Source: Prochlorococcus sp. AG-402-I21
GTDB lineage: Bacteria > Cyanobacteriota > Cyanobacteriia > PCC-6307 > Cyanobiaceae
Direction: 5' to 3'
Length of the DNA stretch: 64,000 bases
Assembly (NCBI GenBank): GCA_003216955.1
Contig: QCHZ01000003.1
Span: 62,001-126,000, forward strand
The notes below the pieces were generated by a model. It was not told the origin of the DNA and did no database searches. It was given only the letters and a program-made list of their open reading frames with translations. Numbering within the stretch: the stretch's first letter is position 1; each line of letters opens with the position of its first letter. Below are positions 30,490-41,015 of this stretch, piece by piece. The position numbers and the translations under genes were made by a program.

Positions 30490-32043
30490 GTGATTAAAAG
30501 TTATTTACAGACTAAAAAGCGTTTTTTTGTTTTTGGTTTGTTTCTCTTAATTGGTGTGAATTATTCAAATCAAGTTTGTTTTGCAAATCCTCGCAAAATT
30601 GGGATTTTTGCAACTCATCAGGCACCACCTGAGACGCCACTAATAAGCTTAGAAAAAAATGTGCTGCTTGTCGGGATTAAGCCATACTTAGGAAAGGAAA
30701 TCATTAATAATAATTATTCGATACCTTTGAGTCTTGTAAGTAATGGCAGAAATTTGATTCTGACAGATGCTAATGGAGTTATTCGAAAGGCTCAAGAAAT
30801 CAATATTGGTTGGCAAGCACAAACATTATTAAATCCAAAAGTATTTGTTCGAAAGACAATTGGTCCTTTCGCAAGTTTCGAGTCTGCAGAAAAAGTGGTA
30901 AATGATCTAAAAAAGAAAGGTATTGAATCAGTTATTGCTCACCCGTTTGATTGGGAAGTTTGGGTGTCAGGTGAAACCGAGATTCCACCATCAATAAAAT
31001 CGACTTATCAGAAAATTAGAGTTTCAAAGACTGTTGTTCCTTATTTAAAGGGCAATAGTGGCAATATTAACCTTAAAGGTCCTATCTCTTTGCAAGCCCC
31101 TGATGGGTTGCGCTGGGGGAAAGGAATATACTTGGGACCTTTTTCAATCCAGTCAGATGCATATGGAAGTTGGACTTTAGTTGAGCATGTTCCTATTGAG
31201 AGATATTTAAGTGGAGTAGTTCCTTACGAAATTGGTGCCGGTTCGCCAGAAGCAGCATTAGCAGCACAGGCGGTACTAGCAAGAACATGGGCTTGGGCTA
31301 ATAGGCATAGATTCAAAGTTGATGGATACAATCTTTGCAGCGATACACAATGTCAAGTTTATAAGGATCCATCTAAAGCTAATCTAAAAATTAAAACGGC
31401 AATACAAAAAACTGCTGGTAAAGTTTTGACTTGGAATAAAAAGCCAATAAATACTGTTTATCATGCGACAAATGGTGGGGTAATGGCCTCGGTTGATGAA
31501 GCATGGTCAATTAACCAAGTTCCTTATTTGCAAATGCGCTTGGATGGACCAAAAGAGTGGACACGTACGGTTGATTTACCTCTATCAAATGAGAATTATT
31601 TGAAATCTTTTTTATTTTCTGAGTCGAAGGCTTTTGGTTCTGATCATCCACTTTTCAGATGGGAAAGAACACTAGAGTCCTCTCAGATATCTAAACAGCT
31701 CAATAAAGCTCAAAAAGTTACCAGTTCTTTTTCTCCAAATAAAATTAAGGTTGTGACTAGAGGAAAAAGTGGAAGAGTTACTTCTTTGAAAATTGACGGA
31801 AAGACTGGATCAGGAATTTTGCTTAAACTTGATGACATTAGACGTGTGCTTAGACAATTACCAAGCACGTTATTTGTTGTTAAAGAAATTAAAGAAGGTA
31901 AATGGCTTTTTTCCGGGGGAGGTTTTGGACATGGAGCCGGAATGTCTCAGTCTGGGGCTATAGAGTTGGCAAAAAATGGATGGACTACCAAACAAATTCT
32001 TTCTCATTATTATCCAAAAACTAAATATGGATTTTTGCCTTAG
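30490..32043 (+). CDS. SpoIID/LytB-domain secreted protein
   Basis: Related to SpoIID, a lytic transglycosylase acting on peptidoglycan glycan strands. From the GTG at 30490 it has 517 residues with a signal peptide (FFVFGLFLLIGVNYSNQVCFA) and likely cleavage after CFA. A SPOR-like segment follows (GPFASFESAEKVVNDLKKKG). The SpoIID domain holds SGVVPYEIGAGSPEAALAAQ, ARTWAW, NGGVMASVDEAW and GFGHGAGMSQSGA near the end. A TTG at 30469 would add seven residues. It should act in the periplasm. The GT2 gene follows 45 bases on, after a weak inverted repeat (32041-32068). Confidence 0.85.
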   Translation: MIKSYLQTKKRFFVFGLFLLIGVNYSNQVCFANPRKIGIFATHQAPPETPLISLEKNVLLVGIKPYLGKEIINNNYSIPLSLVSNGRNLILTDANGVIRKAQEINIGWQAQTLLNPKVFVRKTIGPFASFESAEKVVNDLKKKGIESVIAHPFDWEVWVSGETEIPPSIKSTYQKIRVSKTVVPYLKGNSGNINLKGPISLQAPDGLRWGKGIYLGPFSIQSDAYGSWTLVEHVPIERYLSGVVPYEIGAGSPEAALAAQAVLARTWAWANRHRFKVDGYNLCSDTQCQVYKDPSKANLKIKTAIQKTAGKVLTWNKKPINTVYHATNGGVMASVDEAWSINQVPYLQMRLDGPKEWTRTVDLPLSNENYLKSFLFSESKAFGSDHPLFRWERTLESSQISKQLNKAQKVTSSFSPNKIKVVTRGKSGRVTSLKIDGKTGSGILLKLDDIRRVLRQLPSTLFVVKEIKEGKWLFSGGGFGHGAGMSQSGAIELAKNGWTTKQILSHYYPKTKYGFLP

Positions 32044-32088
32044 TGATGAAAGCCTCTTAGAGTCACTAGTTGATAAAAGTAATACTCC

Positions 32089-33405
32089 ATGGCTTTAGCC
32101 AAAATCAGTGGAGAAAACCGCCGCATTAAATCAATAGTGTTTTTGATTTGCTGTGCTTTAGCAGCAATTGTTCCTCATTTGTTAGAGCCTACTAAGAATT
32201 TATTTCCTTCAATTTCTTTGGCTGTGTTACTGGGCGGATATGGGTTAAGAGTTGTTTTAAGAGATCGCAGGGGGAATTATCAATTACAAAACGAGCATTT
32301 AATTAAGGATGAAAAATTTTTTGAAACTCTTCCCAAAGTTGATGTATTGGTTGCAGCCCGTGATGAAGAAAATGTAATAGAGAGATTAGTTTCAAGACTT
32401 TTATCTATTGAATACCCAGAAGAGAAACTTTCTTTATGGATAATTGATGATGGAAGTCAGGATAAAACATCTGCATTATTACAAAATTTACGTACAAAAT
32501 TCGCTCAAATTAATGTTTTAAGTCGACCCTTGAATAGTGGTGGTGGTAAATCAGGAGCTTTAAATTCTGTATTGAAGAAAACGGATGGAGAATGGTTATT
32601 TATTCTTGATGCTGATGCACAATTACAGAGCAATATATTACTTAGAGCCATAGCTCTTGCTTTGCATGGTGGATGGTCTGGTGTGCAGTTAAGAAAATCA
32701 GTTGTGAATTGTGAGCTAAATCCACTTGCAGCGTATCAAGCAATGGAGATGGCAATGGATGCTGTTATACAAAGAGGCAGACTTGCTAGTGGCGGTGTCT
32801 CGGAGTTAAGAGGAAATGGTCAATTAATTAATAGAAAAGTTCTTGAATCTTGTGGAGGATTTAATGAACAAACTATTACTGATGATTTAGATTTAAGTTT
32901 CCGTTTTTTATTAACTAGATCGCCAATAGTAATAATGTGGGATCCCCCAATTCAAGAGGAGGCAGTTGAATCATTGTCGGCTTTATTTCGACAACGAAAA
33001 AGATGGGCTGAAGGAGGTTTGCAAAGGTTTTTAGATTATTGGCCGTTATTAATATCAAGACGTCTATCAAATTTAAAGAAATTAGATTTATCTTGTTTTT
33101 TCTTGTTGCAATATGCTTTACCAGTTGTATCATTTATAGATTTTATTATATCAATTATTTTGTTTGAAATGCCTTTATATTGGCCTTTATCTATAGTTGC
33201 GTTTGGTATTTCTAGTTTAGCTTATTGGAAAGGATGTTCTCAAAAAAGTGAAGGACCTAGATTACCAGCACCTGATTTTATCAATATATTTGGAGCAACA
33301 ATTTACCTATCACATTGGTTTATTGTTATACCTTTTATAGTTTTTAAAATGTCATTATTCCCAAAGACTTTAATTTGGGAAAAAACAGATCATGTTGGTT
33401 CTTGA
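32089..33405 (+). CDS. Membrane family 2 glycosyltransferase
   Basis: GT-A fold transferase of 438 residues with N-terminal and C-terminal membrane helices. Catalytic marks are VDVLVAARDEENV, LWIIDDGSQDKT, the metal-binding LDADAQ, and the QRKRWAEGG (Q/R-x-x-R-W) motif of processive or membrane GT2 enzymes. The last third is hydrophobic (for example FFLLQYALPVVSFIDFIISI). Substrate is unknown; hexosyl transfer to a lipid or glucan is plausible. Confidence 0.85.
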   Translation: MALAKISGENRRIKSIVFLICCALAAIVPHLLEPTKNLFPSISLAVLLGGYGLRVVLRDRRGNYQLQNEHLIKDEKFFETLPKVDVLVAARDEENVIERLVSRLLSIEYPEEKLSLWIIDDGSQDKTSALLQNLRTKFAQINVLSRPLNSGGGKSGALNSVLKKTDGEWLFILDADAQLQSNILLRAIALALHGGWSGVQLRKSVVNCELNPLAAYQAMEMAMDAVIQRGRLASGGVSELRGNGQLINRKVLESCGGFNEQTITDDLDLSFRFLLTRSPIVIMWDPPIQEEAVESLSALFRQRKRWAEGGLQRFLDYWPLLISRRLSNLKKLDLSCFFLLQYALPVVSFIDFIISIILFEMPLYWPLSIVAFGISSLAYWKGCSQKSEGPRLPAPDFINIFGATIYLSHWFIVIPFIVFKMSLFPKTLIWEKTDHVGS

Positions 33406-33420
33406 GTAAGTACTCTTTTT
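33404..33420 (+). terminator. Intrinsic-type terminator after the GT2 gene
   Basis: GAGTA, AG, TACTC is a five-base stem followed by TTTTT, overlapping the GT2 stop. An outer CTTGA/TCAAG pair (33401-33427) could extend it. dnaX ends at 33419 on the other strand, so it is shared between convergent genes. Confidence 0.45.
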
Positions 33421-35140
33421 ATTCAAGATTTACAATTTCACCATTAAAGAAGTCAGCAAATTGCTTCGCTTTTTGATCAATAGAGTTTGTTTCTAGATTA
33501 TTTTTAGATTCTATTCGATTCTCTTCTAGATTGTTTTTCTTTAGCTCTCTATCAATTGTAAATTCATTTTTTTGTTCTAATTTCTGAGAACTTTGCTCAT
33601 CTTTTTTTTGATTCGATAAGTTATCTTTTTTTTGATTCGATAAGTTATCTTTTTGTTGAATTAAAAGTACCTTAGTTGATGATCCTCTTGCTTTATAAAA
33701 GGCATCTTCAATAAGATTTTTTCGACTTTGAATCATATTGATCCATTTTTCTGAAATTGCGATTTCAGCAGAATCTGCCTTCAAACTTATTAATTTAGCT
33801 TGTTGTGAAAGTAGCATTTTTGTCGAAGGTAGCTCTAACATAGCTATGACTGTTTTCCAAATTTTATCAAGATTTATATCTTGATTGGGTTCGTGATCTT
33901 CTTGAAGAGTAGGTGTTGCATTCATTTCTTTATCGTCAATAAGATCTATCTTTTCTGGTCTTTCATTTGCAGCTTGAGCATCAGAATCATTTGAAACTCT
34001 AGTTAGCAAAGGTGATTTTTTTACAGTAATCTTGTCATTTGAATTTTCTTCGGAAAGCATTCCAAGTAAATGAACTTCTAACCATAATTTTGGTTGATTA
34101 CTATTCCTTAGATAGGTTTCAGATCCTTTTAACTTAGCCTGTAAGTTTAGTATCTGATCAAGACTCACAGAAATTGCTAAGTCAATTAAATTTTTACTAT
34201 TCTCCTGAGAAATATTACATAAGCTACTTGTTTTTTTTGTAATTTTTGTGATAATTAAATCCCTTAATATAGATGCTATTCCTTGTAAAATAGCAATAGG
34301 CTCTTTCCCTTGATTAACTAGGATATTACAAGTATTTAGAATAGAATTTGGATCTTTATTTATTAAAGACTGAGCTAATAAAATTAATTCCTCTTCTGGT
34401 ATAGCCCCTATTAAATTAATGATGTTTGATTGTGTTATTGGAGGCGGAAGTAAGCTGACTTGATCAAGTAAACTTTCTGCGTCTCTTAACCCTCCCTGGG
34501 AATGCTTTGCAATTAATGATATTGCCTCTTCGTTAATATCGATTTCTTCTTTTGTAGCAATACAGGTTAAATGATCTTTTAAATCATGCAGAGCTATGCG
34601 TTTAAAGTCAAAGCGCATACATCTGCTAAGAATTGTAGGCAATACGCGTTGAGGATCTGTTGTCGCAAGAATAAAAACGACTTGACGTGGGGGCTCTTCT
34701 AATGTTTTTAGCAGTGCATTAAAAGCAGCAGTTGAAAGCATATGACATTCATCTATGACATATACTTTCCAGCGAGCTTTTGCAGGAGCAAACCTGGACC
34801 TTTCTATTAATTCACGAATATTTTCAACACCTGTATTTGAAGCTGCATCAATTTCAATTACATCCAATGCATTTCCTGAGTTAATCCCTTTGCAGAGTTC
34901 ACATTCACCGCAAGGCAAAGTTGTAGCTTTTTCACTTTTTAAGCAATTTAAAGATTTTGCGAAAATTCTTGCACTGGATGTTTTACCTGTTCCTCTAGGC
35001 CCAGAAAATATATATGCAGGGGCAATACGATTGCTAATTAATGCTTGTTTTAATGTGGAGGTAATTGGAACTTGCCCAACTAGCTCATCAAAGCTTTTTG
35101 GGCGATATTTATGGTGTAATGGCTCATAAGTCTTTATCAT
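33419..35140 (-). CDS. dnaX: DNA polymerase III subunit gamma/tau
   Basis: Clamp-loader motor and polymerase organiser. The 573 residues have the AAA+ domain with Walker A GPRGTGKTSSAR (about 45-56), a four-Cys zinc module (C with CGECELC, about 66-83), Walker B VYVIDECHML and sensor LATTD, then domain III and a variable tail. The tail near residues 496-515 has a doubled DNLSNQKK, encoded by a perfect 24-base tandem repeat with A8 runs. No intein is present, unlike split dnaE- or dnaX-type genes of some cyanobacteria. Frameshift production of a shorter form is possible (see findings). Confidence 0.97.
   Translation of the reverse strand: MIKTYEPLHHKYRPKSFDELVGQVPITSTLKQALISNRIAPAYIFSGPRGTGKTSSARIFAKSLNCLKSEKATTLPCGECELCKGINSGNALDVIEIDAASNTGVENIRELIERSRFAPAKARWKVYVIDECHMLSTAAFNALLKTLEEPPRQVVFILATTDPQRVLPTILSRCMRFDFKRIALHDLKDHLTCIATKEEIDINEEAISLIAKHSQGGLRDAESLLDQVSLLPPPITQSNIINLIGAIPEEELILLAQSLINKDPNSILNTCNILVNQGKEPIAILQGIASILRDLIITKITKKTSSLCNISQENSKNLIDLAISVSLDQILNLQAKLKGSETYLRNSNQPKLWLEVHLLGMLSEENSNDKITVKKSPLLTRVSNDSDAQAANERPEKIDLIDDKEMNATPTLQEDHEPNQDINLDKIWKTVIAMLELPSTKMLLSQQAKLISLKADSAEIAISEKWINMIQSRKNLIEDAFYKARGSSTKVLLIQQKDNLSNQKKDNLSNQKKDEQSSQKLEQKNEFTIDRELKKNNLEENRIESKNNLETNSIDQKAKQFADFFNGEIVNLE
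33602..33649 (-). repeat. Perfect 24-base tandem duplication inside dnaX
   Basis: Two identical 24-base units (33602-33625 and 33626-33649) each contain an eight-base homopolymer that is A8 in the coding strand. They encode two copies of DNLSNQKK. Slippage during replication is the likely origin. Confidence 0.9.
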
Positions 35141-35263
35141 TTTCGATTACATATATTTATTAATTGGATCTTGATTGATTTGATCATATTCTAAGTTGAA
35201 AATTCTTGACCAAATCTTTGACTAATTAAATTTCATTAAAGATATCCAAAAATTTTGTGCTTT

Positions 35264-36622
35264 TTAAGCAGATTCCTTAACAATTCTTTTCTCATTTGAT
35301 AAGAGAGGAACGACTTGTCCGCCTGTAATTTCATCGACCATTTTTTTTGTTACATTAAAATTTTTAATCTTAGTTTGAGATGGCAGGCTATACATTAGGT
35401 CTAGCATGATTTCTTCAACAATTCCTCTCAAAGCTCTAGCGCCGGTTTTTCTTCTATAAGCTTCTTGCGCAATTGCTTGAACAGCATCTTCGGCAAATGA
35501 AAGTTCTACATTATCCATGCTTAATAAAGTTCTAAATTGTTTGACTAAGGCATCTCTAGGTTCTGTGAGAATAGACTCAAGAGCTTTAGCATTTAATGGT
35601 TCTAATATTGCACTAACAGGCATTCTGCCAATAAATTCGGGAATTAGCCCATATTTCACTAGATCGTCAGGTTGAAGTTCATTTATCAAGTCTGCACCAA
35701 TCCGATCTCGATTGGATTTGGTTCTGGTCCTATTTTCATTTGGTATGAAACCAATCGAATTTTTTCCAAGTCTTTTTTGTACAACATCGTCTAAACCAAC
35801 AAATGCCCCACCACAGATAAAGAGTATTTGGCTTGTATCGATTTGAATAGAATCACCGTAAGGATGCTTTCTGCCTCCTTGGGGTGGGACGTTGGCAACA
35901 GTACCCTCAAGCATTTTCAGAAGAGCTTGCTGTACGCCTTCTCCTGAAACATCTCTGGTAATGGATGGGTTTTCACTTTTTCTAGCTATTTTGTCAATTT
36001 CATCTATGTAAATAATCCCTCTTTGTGCTAAGTCCACATCCATATCTGATTTTTGCAGAAGACGTAAGAGAATGTTTTCTACATCCTCCCCCACATATCC
36101 TGCTTCAGTAAGAGTTGTTGCATCAGCGACAGCGAATGGAACATCAAGCATTTCAGCCAATGTTTGAGCAAGTAATGTTTTGCCGCATCCAGTTGGGCCA
36201 ATTAACAAAATATTAGATTTTTGTAATTTTGTTGCCGTTAAATCAATCTCCCCTGAGCCGTCTCCTTTCCACGCAAGTCTCTTGTAGTGATTGTAGACAG
36301 CTACTGATAAGATTTTTTTTGCAGCTTCTTGCCCAACGACTTGATTATCTAAAAACTTTTTAATTTCAATAGGCTTTGGTATGGAAGCTAAGGTTGGTGC
36401 AGGTTTAGCTGTTGCTGCTGTGGCAGTTTTCGCTTTGCGGCTGTGCTCCTGTCCGCTTCTTTGATGAGTTGGATTATCAATTAGTTCCTCGTCTAAAATT
36501 TCATTGCATAAGTCGATACATTCATCGCATATGTAGACTCCTGGACCAGCAATGAGTTTCCTCACTTGATCTTGGGCTTTGCCACAAAAGGAGCATTTAA
36601 GATGGGCCTCAAATTTTGCCAT
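35264..36622 (-). CDS. clpX: ATP-dependent Clp protease ATPase subunit ClpX
   Basis: AAA+ unfoldase feeding ClpP. The 452 residues have the N-terminal zinc-binding domain ([25 protein letters not shown]), Walker [13 protein letters not shown], Walker [16 protein letters not shown], the pore-region and sensor segments, and the IGF-like loop ([11 protein letters not shown]) that docks on ClpP. A Thr/Ala-rich linker separates the zinc domain. clpP lies directly upstream on the same strand. Confidence 0.98.
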   Translation of the reverse strand: MAKFEAHLKCSFCGKAQDQVRKLIAGPGVYICDECIDLCNEILDEELIDNPTHQRSGQEHSRKAKTATAATAKPAPTLASIPKPIEIKKFLDNQVVGQEAAKKILSVAVYNHYKRLAWKGDGSGEIDLTATKLQKSNILLIGPTGCGKTLLAQTLAEMLDVPFAVADATTLTEAGYVGEDVENILLRLLQKSDMDVDLAQRGIIYIDEIDKIARKSENPSITRDVSGEGVQQALLKMLEGTVANVPPQGGRKHPYGDSIQIDTSQILFICGGAFVGLDDVVQKRLGKNSIGFIPNENRTRTKSNRDRIGADLINELQPDDLVKYGLIPEFIGRMPVSAILEPLNAKALESILTEPRDALVKQFRTLLSMDNVELSFAEDAVQAIAQEAYRRKTGARALRGIVEEIMLDLMYSLPSQTKIKNFNVTKKMVDEITGGQVVPLLSNEKRIVKESA

Positions 36623-36726
36623 CGAGCTCTAAAAAAAATAGTTTAAATAGACCGATCATGAATTTTATTCAGTCTCACTTAATAGGATCATTGAGGATTG
36701 ATGCCTTGTCAGCTTTCCTTAATGAT

Positions 36727-37383
36727 TCATATGGAGTTGAGATTGGAAACCACTTTGTCGATCAGGCCATATTCAACCGCTTCTTGGGGAGAAAGAAAGT
36801 GGTCTCGATCAGTGTCTTCGGAAATTTTTTTAATATCTTGACCAGTATGTTCAGCTAAAAGTGAATTAAGAGTCTCTTTTAAATAAAGTATTTCTTTGGC
36901 CTGAATTTCAATTTCTACAGCTTGACCTTGTGCTCCACCAAGAGGTTGATGAATCATTATTCTGGAATTGGGCAATGCAAGTCTTTTACCTTTTGTCCCT
37001 CCAGATAGAAGAAAAGCGCCCATACTTGCTGCAAGGCCATAGCAAATTGTTATGACATCCGGACTAACTTGTTGCATAGTGTCATAGATGGCTAGTCCTG
37101 CAGTTACAGATCCACCAGGAGAGTTGATATATAATTGAATATCTTTTTCTGGATCATCAGCTTCTAAAAAAAGCATTTGAGCCACCAATGCATCAGCAAC
37201 TTGATCATTTACATCTGTTCCTAGAAAGATGATTCTTTCACGAAGTAATCGAGAATAAATATCAAATGCACGATCACCTTGACCAGATTGTTCGATTACT
37301 GTTGGCAGAACTCCTGGTCCTGAAAATAGAGAGGAGTTATTCCAAGAACTTTTAATGGGGTGATCTTGTCTGGCTACAATCAA
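36727..37383 (-). CDS. clpP: ATP-dependent Clp protease proteolytic subunit
   Basis: Serine protease of 218 residues that forms the barrel with ClpX. The catalytic Ser lies in [14 protein letters not shown] and the His in [11 protein letters not shown], both intact, so this is a ClpP and not a ClpR. The start appears to be TTG at 37383, since no ATG occurs before the conserved [18 protein letters not shown] block. In cyanobacteria the copy next to clpX is usually the P2 type. Operon with clpX and downstream of tig. Confidence 0.96.
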   Translation of the reverse strand: MIVARQDHPIKSSWNNSSLFSGPGVLPTVIEQSGQGDRAFDIYSRLLRERIIFLGTDVNDQVADALVAQMLFLEADDPEKDIQLYINSPGGSVTAGLAIYDTMQQVSPDVITICYGLAASMGAFLLSGGTKGKRLALPNSRIMIHQPLGGAQGQAVEIEIQAKEILYLKETLNSLLAEHTGQDIKKISEDTDRDHFLSPQEAVEYGLIDKVVSNLNSI

Positions 37384-37426
37384 CTTGAACTTTAGATAGC
37401 TAATACTTGTAATCTATTCCTAGAAA

Positions 37427-38845
37427 CTAGGATTTGGGTGTTTTAGAACTTTTCTTTTCTTTATTTGTTTTTGTTGTTGTCTTTTTAGAACTTTTCTTTT
37501 TGCTTTGATCCTTATTTTTGGGGGGTGCTTTTTCTACAACAGTATTATTTTCCTCAAGCCAAACAAATAATTTTTCTTGCAACAAATCATCAGTAATAGC
37601 TTCTTTGATACGATCTTCATCAATATTTTTTTCTTTTGAAAGTTTTATATCAGCTTCTACCTCTTTCAGTTTTGAAGTGATTTCTTTTTGTGAAACCTCA
37701 ATTTTTTCCGATTTTGCTAAAGCATTTAAAGCGAGTTTTTGACGAAGCTTTTTCTCTGCTTCTTCTTTGGAAGAGTCCATAAGGGATTTCACAAGCTCTG
37801 GAGTAAACATTGATTTGACATCAATGCCTTGCTGAGCAAAGTTTTGAGCTGTTTGTTCAACAATTACTCGAACTTCTTGGTCAATTAGACTTTTTGGGAG
37901 CTCGACTTCAAGTTCTTTGACCAAAGCATCAAGAAGTGAGTCCTGACGTTTTTTCGCTTGTTTTCTATCAGTATCCTCTTTGAGCCTCTTTTCAAGATCT
38001 GCGCGTAAGTCAGTCATATTTTCTTTGTCACTTGCTTGCTTGGCAAACTCGTCATTTAGTTCTGGTAATTCTTTGATTTTTAAATCTTCTAGACTCACTT
38101 TGAATTCTGCTTTTCTGCCTTTGGCATCTTCTTGATGATAATCCTTAGGGAATTCACACTTTAGTGTTTTTTCATCATTGATATTCATTCCAATCACACC
38201 CTCAATGAACCCAGGAATCATTCGGCCTTCTTCAAGTTCTATTTCTATTGAATTCGCGCTTCCACCCTCAATTTCGCTTCCATCATCTGAGAAATTACCT
38301 TTAAAGCTTACTAGAGCAATATCTCCTTTTTTTGCGGCACGATCACTAACTGGTACCTTAGTTGCAAGTTGAGCTCGGGATTGTTCTATTAGTTCATCTA
38401 TTTTTTTTGGATCAAAGATTAAATTCTCTACTTCAGCAGTGAGGCCTGAAGTTTGTTTTAAAGTTGGAACAGGGGCAATATCAGTCTCAAGTTTTAATGT
38501 AAGAATTTTCTCAGGGTTAAAATTTTCTAAAATAGTTTCAAAGCCATCTGCCAGTTCAGGCTCGCATAAAGGTTCAATTCCTTCCTGATCTAATGTCTCT
38601 GTCCATACTTTTTGCAATAGTGATTCTAGTGCAGAGGCTTGTATTCGTTTGATCCCAAGTTGCTGAACGACTACTGCTTTTGGAACTTTACCTTTGCGAA
38701 AACCTGGTATAGCGATAGATCTGCTGAGTTTGCTTAAAGCTTCGTCATAACTATTTTTGCATCGATCTGCAGGTACCTCAACCTCTACAGCAATCCTGCT
38801 ATTAGGTTTCGAAATGGTTGTTACTTTTAATTTGGCAGCACTCAT
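37427..38845 (-). CDS. tig: Trigger factor
   Basis: Ribosome-bound chaperone and prolyl isomerase. The 472 residues have the ribosome-binding tip GFRKGKVPKAVV (about 49-60), a PPIase domain (RAAKKGDIALVSFKG, IPGFIEGVIGMN), and a helical C-terminal chaperone domain. The last about 35 residues form a Lys/Ser/Thr-rich tail (KKKSSKKTTTKTNKEKKSSK) beyond usual domains, encoded in part by an 18-base direct repeat (37441-37458 and 37483-37500). First gene of tig-clpP-clpX, the common bacterial order. Confidence 0.97.
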   Translation of the reverse strand: MSAAKLKVTTISKPNSRIAVEVEVPADRCKNSYDEALSKLSRSIAIPGFRKGKVPKAVVVQQLGIKRIQASALESLLQKVWTETLDQEGIEPLCEPELADGFETILENFNPEKILTLKLETDIAPVPTLKQTSGLTAEVENLIFDPKKIDELIEQSRAQLATKVPVSDRAAKKGDIALVSFKGNFSDDGSEIEGGSANSIEIELEEGRMIPGFIEGVIGMNINDEKTLKCEFPKDYHQEDAKGRKAEFKVSLEDLKIKELPELNDEFAKQASDKENMTDLRADLEKRLKEDTDRKQAKKRQDSLLDALVKELEVELPKSLIDQEVRVIVEQTAQNFAQQGIDVKSMFTPELVKSLMDSSKEEAEKKLRQKLALNALAKSEKIEVSQKEITSKLKEVEADIKLSKEKNIDEDRIKEAITDDLLQEKLFVWLEENNTVVEKAPPKNKDQSKKKSSKKTTTKTNKEKKSSKTPKS

Positions 38846-38998
38846 TGAAACGGAATTCTCAAATTTGGTTAGCGTAGGAAAGCGTTAATTCACTTCCAAA
38901 GCTATTGTGGCCTAAAAAGTATCGAAAAATTTGTTATTTGTTGATTTTTCCAATAAGAAAAAATTTTTTGTTAAACCTTTTTATTCTCTTTCACAAGT

Positions 38999-40033
38999 TT
39001 GAACTCACAGTTTCTTCTTCCCAATAGACCTCTTACAGTTGCAATACTTGGATCGAGTGGTGCTGTAGGTAAGGAATTATTGGCTTTGCTTGAAGAGAGA
39101 TCTTTTCCAATTGAAAAATTAATCCTATTAGCTTCACATCGTTCAGCTGGGGAGATTCAAAACTTTTGTGGAACCAAGTTGATAGTGCAAGAAACAACTC
39201 AAGAGAGTTTTAAAAATGTCGATTTAGTTTTAGCTTCTGCGGGCGGTTCCATATCTCTTAAGTGGAAAGATGCTATTAAAAATTCAGGAGCTTTGATGAT
39301 TGATAACTCAAGTGCATTTAGAATGGATAAAAATGTCCCTTTGGTTGTTCCTGAAGTTAATCCTCACGATGCAAGCAAGCACAATGGTCTGATTTCTAAT
39401 CCCAATTGCACAACTATTTTATTAGCGTTGGTTCTATCCCCATTAACTAGACATATTCCGATTAAGCGAGTTGTTGTTTCAACCTATCAATCCGCCAGTG
39501 GTGCAGGTGCAATGGCAATGGAAGAATTACAAAAATTAAGTCAAGAAGTTTTAGATGGAGTAACTCCAAAAAGTACAGTTCTTCCTTACTCCTTGGCGTT
39601 TAACCTTTTTTTGCATAATTCACCTTTGCAATCAAATAATTATTGCGAGGAAGAAATGAAAATGGTTAATGAAACTCGAAAGATTCTTGGAGATCAACAG
39701 CTTTCTTTGACTGCAACATGTGTAAGAGTTCCAGTTTTAAGAGCGCATTCTGAAGCAGTGAATATTGAATTTACAAAGCCTTTCCCAGTTAAAAAAGCAT
39801 ATGAGATTTTGGAATCCTCACCAGGAGTGGAGATACTTGAAGATTTGGAAAATAATCGTTTTCCGATGCCACAGGATGTAAATGGTAAAGACCCTATATC
39901 AGTTGGTCGTATAAGGCAGGATATTAGTAATCCTAATGCTTTGGAATTATGGTTATGTGGTGATCAAATTCGCAAAGGAGCTGCACTTAATGCGGTTCAA
40001 ATTGCTGAACTTCTACTTCCAAAACAATCATGA
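38999..40033 (+). CDS. asd: Aspartate-semialdehyde dehydrogenase
   Basis: NADPH enzyme making aspartate semialdehyde for Lys, Thr, Met and diaminopimelate. The 344 residues begin with [19 protein letters not shown] (nucleotide fold). The catalytic Cys is in SNPNCTTI near residue 138, and [10 protein letters not shown] is the neighbouring block. The start is a TTG at 38999; no ATG is near. An A6T6 tract lies about 30 bases upstream. Its stop overlaps the dapA start by four bases. Confidence 0.96.
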   Translation: MNSQFLLPNRPLTVAILGSSGAVGKELLALLEERSFPIEKLILLASHRSAGEIQNFCGTKLIVQETTQESFKNVDLVLASAGGSISLKWKDAIKNSGALMIDNSSAFRMDKNVPLVVPEVNPHDASKHNGLISNPNCTTILLALVLSPLTRHIPIKRVVVSTYQSASGAGAMAMEELQKLSQEVLDGVTPKSTVLPYSLAFNLFLHNSPLQSNNYCEEEMKMVNETRKILGDQQLSLTATCVRVPVLRAHSEAVNIEFTKPFPVKKAYEILESSPGVEILEDLENNRFPMPQDVNGKDPISVGRIRQDISNPNALELWLCGDQIRKGAALNAVQIAELLLPKQS

Positions 40034-40938
40034 GTAAGTCAGCTTTGTTATCACCAGCACCTTTTGGAAGGATGCTAACTGCAATGGTGACTCCCTTTGA
40101 TGAAAATGGGCGAGTAGATTATGAACTTGCAGCTGATTTAGCTAATTATTTAGTGGATCAAGGCTCAGATGGCATTGTCGTATGCGGAACAACAGGAGAG
40201 TCACCGACTTTAACTTGGCAAGAACAAAAAAAGATGCTGGAAACAGTTAGAAATTCCTTAGGTTCTAAAGCAAAAGTTTTGGCTGGGACAGGAAGTAATT
40301 CGACCTCTGAGGCAATTGAAGCGACAAAAGAAGCAGCTAATTCAGGTGCTGATGGTGTCTTAGTTGTGGTGCCTTACTACAACAAACCACCACAGGAAGG
40401 ATTAGAAGTTCATTTTCGTGCTATTGCCAATGCTGCTCCACAGTTGCCTTTGATGCTATATAACATTCCCGGGAGGACAGGATGTTCGATATCGCCTAGT
40501 ATTGTAAGTAAGCTTATGGATTGCAGTAATGTAGTCAGTTTTAAAGCTGCAAGTGGAACAACAGAGGAAGTGACTCAATTAAGAAACTATTGTGGATCAG
40601 ATTTAGCTATTTATAGCGGTGATGATGCTTTGCTTTTACCTATGCTTTCCGTAGGAGCAGTGGGTGTTGTTAGTGTCGCAAGTCATTTAGTCGGTCCTGA
40701 TTTGAAGAAAATCATAGAGAGTTTTTTAGAAGGTAAATACGCTGACGCAATTTATTTGCACGAGAAATTACAACCTCTTTTTAAATCCCTTTTTGCAACA
40801 ACAAATCCGATACCTGTTAAAGCTGCACTTGAACTTGTTGGTTGGTCTGTTGGGCCTCCTCGAAGTCCTTTAGTCTCTTTAAACAGCGAAATGAAAGAAG
40901 AACTACTGAAGATTCTCTCTTCTTTGAGATTGCTTTGA
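40030..40938 (+). CDS. dapA: 4-hydroxy-tetrahydrodipicolinate synthase
   Basis: Condenses pyruvate with aspartate semialdehyde in diaminopimelate and lysine synthesis. A TIM barrel of 302 residues with [11 protein letters not shown] (about 51-61), the [10 protein letters not shown] loop with the catalytic Tyr, and the Schiff-base Lys in [10 protein letters not shown] near residue 174. It overlaps asd by four bases (ATGA), so the two are translationally coupled and use each other's product. Confidence 0.97.
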   Translation: MSKSALLSPAPFGRMLTAMVTPFDENGRVDYELAADLANYLVDQGSDGIVVCGTTGESPTLTWQEQKKMLETVRNSLGSKAKVLAGTGSNSTSEAIEATKEAANSGADGVLVVVPYYNKPPQEGLEVHFRAIANAAPQLPLMLYNIPGRTGCSISPSIVSKLMDCSNVVSFKAASGTTEEVTQLRNYCGSDLAIYSGDDALLLPMLSVGAVGVVSVASHLVGPDLKKIIESFLEGKYADAIYLHEKLQPLFKSLFATTNPIPVKAALELVGWSVGPPRSPLVSLNSEMKEELLKILSSLRLL

Positions 40939-41015
40939 TCGATTTATTCCTTCTTTTTATAGTGGGTTTGACTTTCATTTAGGTAACAACCAAGTTTTTT
41001 TACATAAATTTTTCC

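Noticed and set aside
35141-35263. SRP RNA (ffs) next to dnaX, as in E. coli
   Set aside because: No GGAAGCAGC-type or related conserved loop is present in this 122-base gap.
38958-38969. A6T6 tract upstream of asd
   Set aside because: Plausible DNA bend but common in AT-rich genomes, so not reported as a feature.
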